DNA of 43,272 nt from JAEUIX01 sp046156035 (GTDB lineage: Bacteria; Planctomycetota; Phycisphaerae; Phycisphaerales; UBA1924), in the NCBI GenBank assembly GCA_046156035.1, contig JBJXEW010000049.1:1-43272 (forward strand). Direction: 5' to 3'. Position 1 is the first letter of the stretch, and each line of letters begins with the position of its first letter. The notes beneath the pieces were generated by a model. It was not told the DNA's origin. It was given only the letters and a program-made list of their open reading frames with translations, and made no database searches. The translations under genes were made by a program, and so were the position numbers. Shown here one piece after another: positions 7,301 to 14,860 of this stretch.

Positions 7301-8330
7301 CGCTGAACTGGAGGCCATGCGGCCCGACATTCGCTCCGCGCTGATGGACCGACTCTCCGAGGCTGGCGAAGCGCAGATCGAGGCCGCCGGCCTCGACGGC
7401 ATCGACACCTACCTCGACAAGGCCCACGGGCCCGAGTCGCTGGTGAAGTGGTGCGAGACCAAGTTCGAGATCGACCTCTCGGCGACGCAGGTGATGAAGA
7501 CCCAGCAGGAGGGCGGCCTCGCGGCGGTCGAAGCCCTGATCATGAATCAGGCGGAGAAACTCTACCGCACGCGTGAGATCGAGTACCCGGTGGACTTCAT
7601 GATGGAGATGACCATGTCGCTGGTGCGGCAGTCTCCGCAGGGCGCGATGGAGAACCTGGCCAACTGGGCCAACCAGCGGTTCAATATCGGCTGGACGGGC
7701 GAGACGATGCGCACCAAGACGCCCGCCACGGTGCGGACGGAGTTGATCGCCGCGTCGGCGAAGTCGCTCGACGAAGGCCGCTTCGACAAGGCCGTGGCCG
7801 AGGCCTTGGCGTGCGCTGATGATGCCGCGCTGGAGGCCCACCTGCGCGACCGCTACAAGATCGACCTGCCGGAGAACATGCAGCGCCTCTCGGGCGAGGC
7901 ACGCGACCACGCGATCCGTTCCAAGGTGGAGTCCATCCTGCGGTCGGAACTGGTCTTCTTCGAGCGCACGCTGCTGCTGGATGTGCTCGACGACGCGTGG
8001 AAGAGCCACCTGCACGGGGTCGATCAGGTGCGCGACACGATCGGCTTCCGAAGCATGAGCCAGCAGGACCCGCGCATCGAGTTCAAGCGCGAGGGCGCAC
8101 GCCTCTTCAACGAGATGATGCAGGCCGTGCGCGACCGCGTGACGGACTATGTGTTCAAGGCCCGCCTCAGCCCGGTCGTGAGCCAGGCTCCACCCATCCC
8201 CCCCGGACCGCAGGCGCGTCCACAGTTCGGCCCCGGATCGGCGCCGCCCCCCCCGTCGGGCCAGTCCGGCCCGGCCCGCGGAAAATCCAACGGCGATCCC
8301 TACTACCCCGTGCCGGGCTCCACGGTTTAG
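4311..8330 (+). CDS. secA: Protein translocase ATPase SecA, enlarged planctomycete type
   Basis: Motor of the Sec pathway, driving preproteins through SecYEG. 1339 residues from the ATG at 4311 (MSKQDIPLIGPI); most SecA are 800-950. An in-frame ATG at 4218 would add 31 residues but has no family-like sequence. Walker A is TGEGKT (191-196), the DEVD box is at 298-301, then TSEFGFDYLRDNM, GTTSVENSEM, TNMAGRGTDI and DNQLRGRSGRQGD. A coiled-coil insertion follows DEARTPLIISGP (about residues 340-400) and another insertion of over 100 residues separates GRGTDI from GLHVVGTERHESRRID. The scaffold region contains four related units starting at residues 983, 1044, 1116 and 1174. The Pro-rich end lacks the zinc-binding Cys motif. 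Its stop overlaps that of ygfZ. Confidence 0.96.
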   Translation: MSKQDIPLIGPILNLIIGSRNERFVKRYLQRVGAMGKLEAQTRKLTDTQLKAKLAEFRGRVDAGEKPEVVMIEAFAVAREGMDRSVGIRNVFSPLHAAAFDPARLSATGRATYEAVAAQVAACQPAAPEGEFLGCNDPQPGWMQVEIPPELYEEVRTLYPESRPPFRARPFDVQLIGGMVLCQGKISEMKTGEGKTIVAPLACYMAAIERLKVHVVTVNDYLVQRDRDWTFPYFHALGMTVGAIHPHHMQPEDVKRRMYRCDVVYGTTSEFGFDYLRDNMKRAADQQVQKKRQFAIVDEVDSILIDEARTPLIISGPAHDEKPRYDVADQLARHLVTKQKPWQEAHDKVEACEITIKGLEGDIRTARDKAQVPQMQKALAAARAELPRLVAEKARHTQYFETQLERKACYISHQGVAEAQRIAGIGSFYVGQNMDVPHLLEQALRAHVVYKRDRDYIVAPMENPNTGRTEPSIVIVDVSTGRPMVGRQWSDGLHQACEAKEGVPVKQENQTVATITIQNFFKMYPRLAGMTGTADTEAQEFHDIYRLDVVSIPTNKQVARKDFDDMVFLTAKDKWSFITDEIKAFHDVGRPVLVGTTSVENSEMLSQMLTRKHGIKHEVLNAKQHEREAHIVENAGQLGAVMIATNMAGRGTDIKLGPVTRQTLLDHWQRRSICPASVTPESTEEQLREGVYRKMAPAELDLPKHKAEVLAFADLEMQLLRHWANLHTWATPGAIERMNAEDLRKELDKHGRFMLHRLRWFTTLEEIGGLHVVGTERHESRRIDNQLRGRSGRQGDKGSSRFFICLEDDLMQLFAGDTTKRILGRLGMKEGDAIEHPILSKSVERAQRKVEERNFQVRKNILEYDEVMEHQRQKFYGLRQRVLEGRELRGLIFEYLRDAVRDAAAEYLDPAFGLRGVAEYARTQTGFAIEPKRLRGLDRTELDERVRSEAKDELRSMIALTLGEYLPPSEGDAPEVDFDVAGLNNWTKERFGIVFSDAELEAMRPDIRSALMDRLSEAGEAQIEAAGLDGIDTYLDKAHGPESLVKWCETKFEIDLSATQVMKTQQEGGLAAVEALIMNQAEKLYRTREIEYPVDFMMEMTMSLVRQSPQGAMENLANWANQRFNIGWTGETMRTKTPATVRTELIAASAKSLDEGRFDKAVAEALACADDAALEAHLRDRYKIDLPENMQRLSGEARDHAIRSKVESILRSELVFFERTLLLDVLDDAWKSHLHGVDQVRDTIGFRSMSQQDPRIEFKREGARLFNEMMQAVRDRVTDYVFKARLSPVVSQAPPIPPGPQARPQFGPGSAPPPPSGQSGPARGKSNGDPYYPVPGSTV

Positions 8331-9613
8331 CCCTTCGGGCGAGTCCAGAACACCAGGCCCTGCTGCATCGCCGCCGGCAGCATCGCGCCCTCACACTCCA
8401 CGACAAACGCCGCGCCCGGTGTGAGGTGCTTGCTCCGCACCATCGCAAAGCACACGGGCACGCCGCCGAGCATGGGGCTCACGGCCGAACTGCAGACGCT
8501 GCCCACCTGTTCCGCCGACGTGGTGGAATCTGCGAGAAACACCGCCGCGCCCGTAACAGGTTGCGGCACAAGCGGCGGGTCGAAATCCGCGGTCGCATCG
8601 AAGTCGGCCCCTCCCGTGCCCGACTTCCCTGGCACGGGCGGGCCGGGCAGCCGCAGGCCCACAAGCCGTTCTTTGGGCTGGCCGCGCGCGTGCAGGCGGG
8701 CCACGATCTCCTGCCCGAGGTAGCACCCCTTGGTAAAACTCACGCGCGAGTCGAGCACGCCGCTCTCGTGCGGCACGTTGGTCGGGCCGAAGTCGAGGAA
8801 ATAGAACGGCGTGCCCGCCTCGATGCGTGCCACGTTGTACGCGCCCCAGCCGATGGGCCGCACCAGCGCGCCCTTGGTGGACGTGTGCGCGATGACCCCC
8901 TGCGGATTCCGCACGAAGCCCCCCGCCCTCAGCACCTCCGCGTGCACACCCGCGGCCAGGTTCGCCGCCACCAGCACCTCCAGCCCGATCTCGCCCGCCG
9001 TGTCGGCCCGGTCCACGATGCACTCCGCCTCGGCGATGCGCACCACGGCCACCTGCCCCGGCGCCAACTCCGTTGACGCCTGCCCGCGCACGGGCGTGGA
9101 AGCCCGGTCGAGCGCCGCACGCGCGGCCGGGCCGTGCAGCGCAAAGCGGTGGAACTCCTCCGTGCGGTCCGCCATTTCCACATCCTCAGAGATGATGTAC
9201 GCCGCGAGCGTCTGGAGCGTCTTAGCGAGAGCGAACACATCCACATCCAGCAGCACGCGATCCTCCAGCACCAGCACGCGCAGGTCGGCATCAATCCGGC
9301 CCTGTCGCGAGAGCCAGAAGGCCCGCGTGGCGCTCAGCGGCTGCACGCCCTTGAGTTCCTGCGTGAGCATGCGGTTGAGGAAATCGAGCCGGTCCGTGCC
9401 GCGCACCTCGATGGTGGCACGCTGCGGGAGGTCGATCAATCCGCTGGCCCTTCGCAGCGCGGCATACTCCACGTCCAGCGGCTCGAAGGCCTGCACCACC
9501 TCGACCTGCCCCGCCCCCCCCTGCCCCCCCACCCCTGTTGCAGCGGGGCCGTAGCGCTCCAGGAGGGCGCCGTCGGCACGGAACGAGTTGAGCAGCGGCG
9601 AGGAGCGGGCCAT
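8327..9613 (-). CDS. ygfZ: YgfZ/GcvT-family folate-binding protein
   Basis: Tetrahydrofolate-binding protein that assists assembly or repair of iron-sulphur enzymes. 428 residues from the ATG at 9613; an in-frame GTG at 9664 would add 17. The defining motif is KGCYLGQEIVARLHARG, with the family-specific Cys; the upstream part has the GcvT-like fold (RGTDRLDFLNRMLTQ, then ALHGPAA). Gly/Ala/Asp-rich insertions occur in the N-terminal part (GVGGQGGAG) and before the C-terminal barrel, so it is longer than the usual 320. It is the last gene of a minus-strand group with the thioredoxin-fold gene, an 81-residue gene and pgi. Its TAA lies within the secA stop region (4-base overlap, convergent). Confidence 0.88.
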   Translation of the reverse strand: MARSSPLLNSFRADGALLERYGPAATGVGGQGGAGQVEVVQAFEPLDVEYAALRRASGLIDLPQRATIEVRGTDRLDFLNRMLTQELKGVQPLSATRAFWLSRQGRIDADLRVLVLEDRVLLDVDVFALAKTLQTLAAYIISEDVEMADRTEEFHRFALHGPAARAALDRASTPVRGQASTELAPGQVAVVRIAEAECIVDRADTAGEIGLEVLVAANLAAGVHAEVLRAGGFVRNPQGVIAHTSTKGALVRPIGWGAYNVARIEAGTPFYFLDFGPTNVPHESGVLDSRVSFTKGCYLGQEIVARLHARGQPKERLVGLRLPGPPVPGKSGTGGADFDATADFDPPLVPQPVTGAAVFLADSTTSAEQVGSVCSSAVSPMLGGVPVCFAMVRSKHLTPGAAFVVECEGAMLPAAMQQGLVFWTRPKG

Positions 9614-9738
9614 ATGAAGAAGCAGGGTACGGTGGCGCGGGGGAACCGCGATGCCGCGATGCACCGACTGACCCGCGTAGCGCTCCGAATGCGGTGAAGG
9701 CTTGCCGGTTGTGCTCGCAGGGCCCCCATTGGCTCACG

Positions 9739-11022
9739 CTAGGGTGCCTGCTTGAGCGCGGCATCCAACTCGGCGCGGAGCGGACCCACGAACTCCCCCT
9801 TGTCTTTGGCCTCGTCCAGCCACGCCGCCTGCGCGGGCCGTGCCTGTTTGGCCCGCAGAGCCCACTCCACCAGCGCCACGCGCATGGCCCCGGTGTCGTC
9901 GAGCCGCACCGCCTCGGCGCCCACGGCCGTGGCGTCCGCCTCGCGCTGGGCGGCCAGAAGTGAGGCGTAGAGTTTGGCCGCGCTGTCGCGGAACATCTTG
10001 CGATGGAGTTCGCCCATCTGCTCGGCCCGGTCCTTGAAGCGCGGATCGTTCTCGAGCCGCTTGGTCGTCTCGAGCATCCCGTGATGCTGACGGAGGCGTG
10101 CCAACGGATCGGTCACGACCATGCCCATGTCGGCCCACCGCTCGTGCTTCTCCAGCAGTCGATCCAAGTTGTGCGACACCAACGCAACGCGCGCCCGTCC
10201 ATCGGCGGTGCCCTTGACGCGATCGAACCACGCGAGCGTGCGGGCCTCGTCTGCCAGCACGTCGTTGAGCACGACCCAGTCGCTGAGCGTCTGCCGCCCC
10301 TTGTCGGGACCGTTGAGGTCCGCCTCGGCCTCATCGCGCAGCGCGGCAAAGGCGGCCTTCGCTGGGGCGTGGCGTGCGGCCAAGGTCTTCATCTCGCCCG
10401 CCATGAATGAACTGCGCACGCCCACCATGGCGGGTGCCGTTTCCAGCATGTGCTTCCACAGCCACACATACTGCTCCGTGGCCTCGTCGTACTTCTTGCC
10501 GCGGCTCAGTTCGACCGCGAGTTTGTACCGCTCGTCCACGCTCACATCGCCGCCTGCCTTCAACTTGGCGGCCTTCGCCTCCATCGCATCCGCCGTCCGC
10601 TTCCCCGCCTTCACATCCGCCAGCCATGCCAGCAACTGCTCAGCCGTGCGGTATCCCACGATGCGGTCGAACTCTTTGCCGTTCTTGAACACAACCATGG
10701 TCGGCATGGCCTCGATGGCCAGGTCTTTGGCAATCGCCGGCTCCTTGTCCACATCAACCTGAATCGCCAGACCGTTGGCCTTCACCCACTCCACCACACC
10801 CGCATCGCGCCAGGTCGTCTTGTCCATCTGCTTGCACGGCCCGCACCACTCGGCCGTCGCTTTCACCACGAGAATCTTTGCGTTGCCCTTCGTGGATTCG
10901 CGTGCGCCCTCAAACGCCATCTGCGCGAACACCGGCGGAACATCCTCTGCGAGCGCCGATGCCGTCAACGACAGCAGGCCTCCGACCACCGCAGCAAGAA
11001 TCAGCAACCGGATAATGCTCAT
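9739..11022 (-). CDS. Exported thioredoxin-fold protein with helical C-terminal domain
   Basis: 427 residues. Signal peptide at 1-25 (hydrophobic LLILAAVVGGLLSL, cleavage near ALA-ED). The thioredoxin domain spans about 28-135 with the active site WCGPCK (Cys60 and Cys63) and the cis-proline in EAMPTMVVF. The remainder, about 150-427, is helical and TPR-like (KYDEATEQYVWLWKHML, LKAGGDVSVDERY). Likely a periplasmic disulphide reductase or a redox-linked scaffold; the exact substrate is unknown. An AGGAG site overlaps the TAG of the preceding 81-residue gene and ends 6 bases before this ATG, so translation of the two is probably coupled. Confidence 0.85.
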   Translation of the reverse strand: MSIIRLLILAAVVGGLLSLTASALAEDVPPVFAQMAFEGARESTKGNAKILVVKATAEWCGPCKQMDKTTWRDAGVVEWVKANGLAIQVDVDKEPAIAKDLAIEAMPTMVVFKNGKEFDRIVGYRTAEQLLAWLADVKAGKRTADAMEAKAAKLKAGGDVSVDERYKLAVELSRGKKYDEATEQYVWLWKHMLETAPAMVGVRSSFMAGEMKTLAARHAPAKAAFAALRDEAEADLNGPDKGRQTLSDWVVLNDVLADEARTLAWFDRVKGTADGRARVALVSHNLDRLLEKHERWADMGMVVTDPLARLRQHHGMLETTKRLENDPRFKDRAEQMGELHRKMFRDSAAKLYASLLAAQREADATAVGAEAVRLDDTGAMRVALVEWALRAKQARPAQAAWLDEAKDKGEFVGPLRAELDAALKQAP

Positions 11023-11031
11023 TCCGCGCTC

Positions 11032-11277
11032 CTATTCCATCACATCCGCAAGACACGACTCATGCCAAACGCCCGGAACACCGCGCAGTTCATACAGCAC
11101 ATCACCGCCGTGATAGAATCCTACGGTGAGAATCTCCGTCCCGTGGCCCGCAAACGAAAGGTGTTCTACGGGCAGCGGGTTGTGGTGGCGCCATGTCTCG
11201 ATGAAGGCTCGCAGAACCTGCACCGACGCGACGCGAACGCTCGTCCCCACCGGATATCGCGCTTCGTACTGCCCCAT
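11032..11277 (-). CDS. Conserved-looking small protein, 81 residues, function unknown
   Basis: ATG with GGAAG 7 bases upstream. The sequence is globular: VASVQVLRAFIETWRHHNPL, then HLSFAGHGTEILTVGFYHGG, then LYELRGVPGVWHESCL. The Gly-Phe-Tyr-His-Gly-Gly and Pro-Gly-x-Trp-His-Glu-x-Cys patterns look conserved rather than random, and the gene sits in a tight minus-strand group (43 bases after pgi, 9 bases before the thioredoxin-fold gene). I cannot name a family with confidence. Confidence 0.65.
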   Translation of the reverse strand: MGQYEARYPVGTSVRVASVQVLRAFIETWRHHNPLPVEHLSFAGHGTEILTVGFYHGGDVLYELRGVPGVWHESCLADVME

Positions 11278-11320
11278 CGCTCGCTTCCACGGTCTTGTAC
11301 TGAAGCGTTCGGCAACGCGA

Positions 11321-12970
11321 CTACTTCGCCCCGTTCTTCTTCCAGTGGTTGATCAGCCCGTTCGTGCTGCTGTCGTGGCTCTTCACCTCGCCCGACGCCA
11401 GCAACTCCGGCAGAATCGCCTTCGCCAGCTGCTTGCCCAGTTCCACGCCCCACTGATCGAACGAGTTGATGTTCCACACGATCCCCTGCGTGAAGATCTT
11501 GTGCTCGTACATCGCGATCAAACTCCCCAGCGTGCGCGGCGTCAGTTTATTGAACATGATGCTGTTCGTCGGCTTGTTCCCCTCGAACACCTTGTGCGGC
11601 ACCAACGCCTCCAGCGCCGCGCCCTTCATGCCGCTCTTCTCCAGTTCGCTGCGCACCACCGCGGGCGTCTTGCCGAACGCCAGCGCCTCGGTCTGCGCAA
11701 AGAAGTTCGAGAGCAGGATCGCGTGGTGCTGCCCCACCGGGTTGTGGCTCTGTATGGGCGCGAGAAAATCGCACGGCACCAGTTTCTCGCCCTGGTGGAT
11801 CAACTGGTAGAACGCGTGCTGGCCGTTGGTGCCCGGCTCACCCCAGATGATCGGCCCCGTCGTGTAGTCCACCCGTTGGCCATCGCGCCGCACGAACTTG
11901 CCGTTGCTCTCCATGTCGCCCTGCTGGAAGTACGCCGCGAAGCGGTGCATGTACTGGTCATAGGGCAGAATGGCCTCGGTTTGCGCGTTGAAGAAGTTGT
12001 TGTACCACAAACCCACCATCCCCAGGATCATGGGCAGGTTCTTCTCCGGCGGGGCACTGATGAAGTGCTGGTCCATGGCGTGCCCGCCCGCCAGCAAGTC
12101 GCGGAAGTTCGCCGGCCCGATGGCCAGGATGATCGGCAGGCCGATGGCCGACCAGAGCGAGTAGCGCCCGCCGACCCAATCCCAGAACTCGAACATGTTC
12201 TTGGTGTCGATGCCGAAGGCCGACACCTCCTTGGCGTTGGTCGAGAGGGCCACGAAGTGCTTGGCCACATGGGCCTTGTCGCCCGCGGTCTTCAGGAACC
12301 AGTCCCGCGCCGTGGTGGCGTTGGTGATCGTCTCCTGCGTCGTGAACGTCTTGCTCGCCACGATGAACAGGGCCGTCTCCGGGTTCAACTGCCGCAGGCA
12401 CTCGGCCATGTGCGTGCCGTCGATGTTGCTGACAAAGTGGCACCGCAGGTCGCGCTTGCAGTACGGCTTGAGTGCCTCGGTCGCCATGACCGGCCCCAGG
12501 TCACTCCCGCCGATGCCGATGTTCACCACATCGGTGATCGCCTTGCCCGTGTACCCCTTCCACCCTCCACCCCGCACCTGATCGGCGAAGGCAAACATCT
12601 GCTCCAGCACGCGGTTCACCTCTGGCATCACATCCTTGCCGTCCACCACAATCGGCGTGTTGGACCGGTTCCGCAGGGCCACGTGCAGCACGGCCCGGTC
12701 TTCGGTGATGTTGATCTTCTCGCCGGCGAACATCTTCTTCGCCCACCCGGCCACATCCGCCTGGCGCGCCAGGTCAAAGAGCAGCCGCATGGTCTCACTG
12801 GACACGCGGTTCTTCGAGTAGTCGAGCAGCACATCCTCGAAGTTGGCGTGGAAGGCGTTGAAGCGCCCGGGGTCGTTGGCGAACAGGTCGCGCATGTGCA
12901 CACCCGCCATCGCGCTGTGGTGCTTCTGCAGGTTCTGCCATGCGGCAGACGACGTGAGGGGTGTGGGCAT
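11321..12970 (-). CDS. pgi: Glucose-6-phosphate isomerase
   Basis: Interconverts glucose-6-phosphate and fructose-6-phosphate in the cytosol. 549 residues from the ATG at 12970, the length of the E. coli enzyme. Signatures include NIGIGGSDLGPVM, FIVASKTFTTQETI, the catalytic-Glu loop WGEPGTNGQHAFYQLIHQG and the C-terminal FDQWGVELGKQLAK. No insertion or loss is seen. A TATGCT box at 13010-13015 (minus strand) would give a leader of about 33-39 bases. First gene of the minus-strand run leading to ygfZ. Confidence 0.97.
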   Translation of the reverse strand: MPTPLTSSAAWQNLQKHHSAMAGVHMRDLFANDPGRFNAFHANFEDVLLDYSKNRVSSETMRLLFDLARQADVAGWAKKMFAGEKINITEDRAVLHVALRNRSNTPIVVDGKDVMPEVNRVLEQMFAFADQVRGGGWKGYTGKAITDVVNIGIGGSDLGPVMATEALKPYCKRDLRCHFVSNIDGTHMAECLRQLNPETALFIVASKTFTTQETITNATTARDWFLKTAGDKAHVAKHFVALSTNAKEVSAFGIDTKNMFEFWDWVGGRYSLWSAIGLPIILAIGPANFRDLLAGGHAMDQHFISAPPEKNLPMILGMVGLWYNNFFNAQTEAILPYDQYMHRFAAYFQQGDMESNGKFVRRDGQRVDYTTGPIIWGEPGTNGQHAFYQLIHQGEKLVPCDFLAPIQSHNPVGQHHAILLSNFFAQTEALAFGKTPAVVRSELEKSGMKGAALEALVPHKVFEGNKPTNSIMFNKLTPRTLGSLIAMYEHKIFTQGIVWNINSFDQWGVELGKQLAKAILPELLASGEVKSHDSSTNGLINHWKKNGAK

Positions 12971-13009
12971 GGTGGATTCTCGCGAGGAGGAGGAATGGGC
13001 CGGCCCCAC

Positions 13010-13015
13010 AGCATA
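13010..13015 (-). promoter_or_regulatory. Candidate -10 box of pgi
   Basis: TATGCT on the minus strand, preceded by GGGG as in pyrC and recJ. It lies 39 bases from the pgi ATG. No clear -35 box. Confidence 0.35.
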
Positions 13016-13119
13016 CCCCAAACCCGGCGCGGCCAGCAAACCGCCCGCCGAACCCTGTGCCACGGGCTGGACCGCCGCAGGCGGGCCTGCCCGTGCGCAG
13101 AAACCCCCGGCAACCCGCC

Positions 13120-13836
13120 CTACTCAACGTGGATCGTTTCCCGCAACTCAAACCGCCGCATCCACAGGGCACGCTTCCACGGTGCGGGCGTGCCGTCGGC
13201 CTGCCACACCAACTCGTCGCGGAATGAGTCGGAATACACCAGCCAGTAGACCACCGATACGGTCGCCACGCCGGGCCGGTCCACCGTGAGCACCCCCGGC
13301 AGCACATCGCGATACTCGGACCCCCACTGGGGACCCAACCGAAAAACCCACTGGGCCTTGTCGTTGCGCCCGACTCGCTCCCCGGGCTCGCCCACGCTGT
13401 ATCCCGCGACCAGAATCCCTGCGCTGGAGTTGAAACCGGCGGCCGCGCTGTTTACGCGCAGGTACGCGGTAAAGTTCTCGCCCGCCCTGACACGCTCGGG
13501 CACGAGCAAGTCCGCCACAAACCCCTCGACATAAAACCGTTCCACCAAGTCCGCTGGCATCTTGCCCGCCGTCATCACACCCTCAAACCACTTGCTCGGC
13601 CCCCGCTCAAACGCGTTCTGCTGCCGCGACCCCAGCACACGCTCCGCCATCATTCGGATGGAAGACGGATTCAGGGAACGCGTACCAAGGGTGTCCCACA
13701 CCGAGGTCACGCTCTGTGGCATCGTGTACAGCGCCGCGAACAGCACAGGCGTCGGCAGGTGCGGGGCCATCCACCCCATGTAGAGCCTCGGGTTGCCGAT
13801 CAGAAAGCCGCCCGCGACAATCACCACGCCCGCCAC
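13120..13836 (-). CDS. Membrane-anchored protein of unknown function
   Basis: 238 residues from a GTG. One hydrophobic segment at the N-terminus (VVIVAGGFLIGNPRLYMGW) and a second possible one (PVLFAALYTMP), then a soluble, mostly beta-type region (ENFTAYLRVNSAAAGF, GVATVSVVYWLVY). No recognised domain. It begins 3 bases after the stop of the zinc-ribbon membrane protein upstream, so the two form one unit. The N-terminus could instead start at a later Met if the GTG is not used. Confidence 0.6.
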   Translation of the reverse strand: MAGVVIVAGGFLIGNPRLYMGWMAPHLPTPVLFAALYTMPQSVTSVWDTLGTRSLNPSSIRMMAERVLGSRQQNAFERGPSKWFEGVMTAGKMPADLVERFYVEGFVADLLVPERVRAGENFTAYLRVNSAAAGFNSSAGILVAGYSVGEPGERVGRNDKAQWVFRLGPQWGSEYRDVLPGVLTVDRPGVATVSVVYWLVYSDSFRDELVWQADGTPAPWKRALWMRRFELRETIHVE

Positions 13837-13839
13837 GAC

Positions 13840-14382
13840 CTACCTGCGCGACGGAACGCGCCGCCCCCGCTTCATCGGCCCCAGCCAGATGTACCCGCAC
13901 TCGGGGCACTGGATCGGAACCCGATCCGGGTCCAGGATCCCGCACTCGTACTCACAATGCGGGCAGTGCTTGCTGGTGCCTACACGCCGCCGCCAGCCCG
14001 ACGCGGCCAGCGAGAAGCCGAACATGAACGGCACCAGCCACAGCAAGCCGACCGCGTGGTGCCCAACAGCCGTGCCGTACATCATCACGGCCAACGTGGG
14101 CAGATACACCGCTATACCAGTGCAGCCTGCCGCGGCATTGAGCAGCGGAAGCCGCTCTGGAGTGGCCCGCTCCGCCAGCCCACGCATCCTGTCAAACGCC
14201 CAGATTGAACCGCCAAGAATCGCAACGGCGATGGTCCACCGCCACAGCAGTTGCGCCAGTGAGTACGCACCAACCCACACGAAGGCAACGGCCACCAACA
14301 GAGCGGCGAAGGCAACGCACGCCACTACCAGCGCGTATGTGCGCGTGGTCATCAGTGGCCGCGCCATCACTGTGTCTTCCAT
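13840..14382 (-). CDS. Membrane protein with a C-terminal zinc ribbon
   Basis: 180 residues. Four hydrophobic helices are visible (YALVVACVAFAALLVAVAF, LLWRWTIAVAILGGSIWAF, CTGIAVYLPTLAVMMYGTA, HAVGLLWLVPFMFGFSLAA). The C-terminal 50 residues hold CPHC and CPEC pairs about 19 residues apart, a rubredoxin-like zinc ribbon, before a basic end (KRGRRVPSRR). Function unknown. It is followed after 3 bases by another membrane protein. Confidence 0.65.
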   Translation of the reverse strand: MEDTVMARPLMTTRTYALVVACVAFAALLVAVAFVWVGAYSLAQLLWRWTIAVAILGGSIWAFDRMRGLAERATPERLPLLNAAAGCTGIAVYLPTLAVMMYGTAVGHHAVGLLWLVPFMFGFSLAASGWRRRVGTSKHCPHCEYECGILDPDRVPIQCPECGYIWLGPMKRGRRVPSRR

Positions 14383-14419
14383 GTGCCGCCCGTGTGTGCC
14401 GCCCGGGCGCGTGTCGCCC

Positions 14420-14761
14420 TCAGATCATCCCATCCATCTTCGTCGCCAAATCAAAGTCCTTCATCGTGATGCCGCCCGCATCGTGCGTACTCAGCGTCAT
14501 CGTCACCTTGTTGTAGCGGATCAGGATGTCCGGGTGGTGCTGCATCGCCTCCGCCGCCGCGGCCGCCTTGTTCACAAAGGCCATCGCCTCCACAAAGGTC
14601 TTGAAGGCGAACGTCCGCTGGATGCTCCCGCCCGATTCCGACCACTCCGGCCGCGCTGCCAGTTCGTGCCCCACCTGCTCCTCACCCATCCGCCCCGCCC
14701 CCCCGCCGCCGCCTGCCGAAGAGGGTGCGCCCGGGGGCTTGGTTTTCACGGTCTTCGCCAC
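14420..14761 (-). CDS. phhB: Pterin-4a-carbinolamine dehydratase
   Basis: Dehydrates 4a-hydroxytetrahydrobiopterin, recycling pterin for aromatic amino-acid hydroxylases; in some bacteria the fold serves other pterin roles. Catalytic motif HHPDILIRYNKVTMTLSTHD followed by AGG...KDFDLA is intact. I chose the GTG at 14761 (113 residues) because AGAAGG lies 9 bases upstream; the ATG at 14689 (89 residues) would fit the core family length but has only a G-run before it. The extra N-terminus is Lys/Pro/Gly-rich (a GGGGGAG linker). No hydroxylase gene is nearby. Divergent from gluQ. Confidence 0.85.
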   Translation of the reverse strand: MAKTVKTKPPGAPSSAGGGGGAGRMGEEQVGHELAARPEWSESGGSIQRTFAFKTFVEAMAFVNKAAAAAEAMQHHPDILIRYNKVTMTLSTHDAGGITMKDFDLATKMDGMI

Positions 14762-14860
14762 AATCGTGCGCCTTCTGGCCGGGCAAAACGGGTGCGGATC
14801 AGCATCGGTCAGGGCCGAACAACAGCGAACCAAGCACCGGCCTTCAGCCCGGAGTGTACC

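Noticed and set aside
8327..8330. Four-base overlap of the secA and ygfZ stops as a regulatory device
   Set aside because: Convergent stop overlaps are common in compact genomes and nothing else here suggests control.
13793..14860. Upstream extension of gluQ over the membrane-protein and dehydratase genes
   Set aside because: The extension is antisense to genes on the other strand; family similarity begins after the GTG at 14861.
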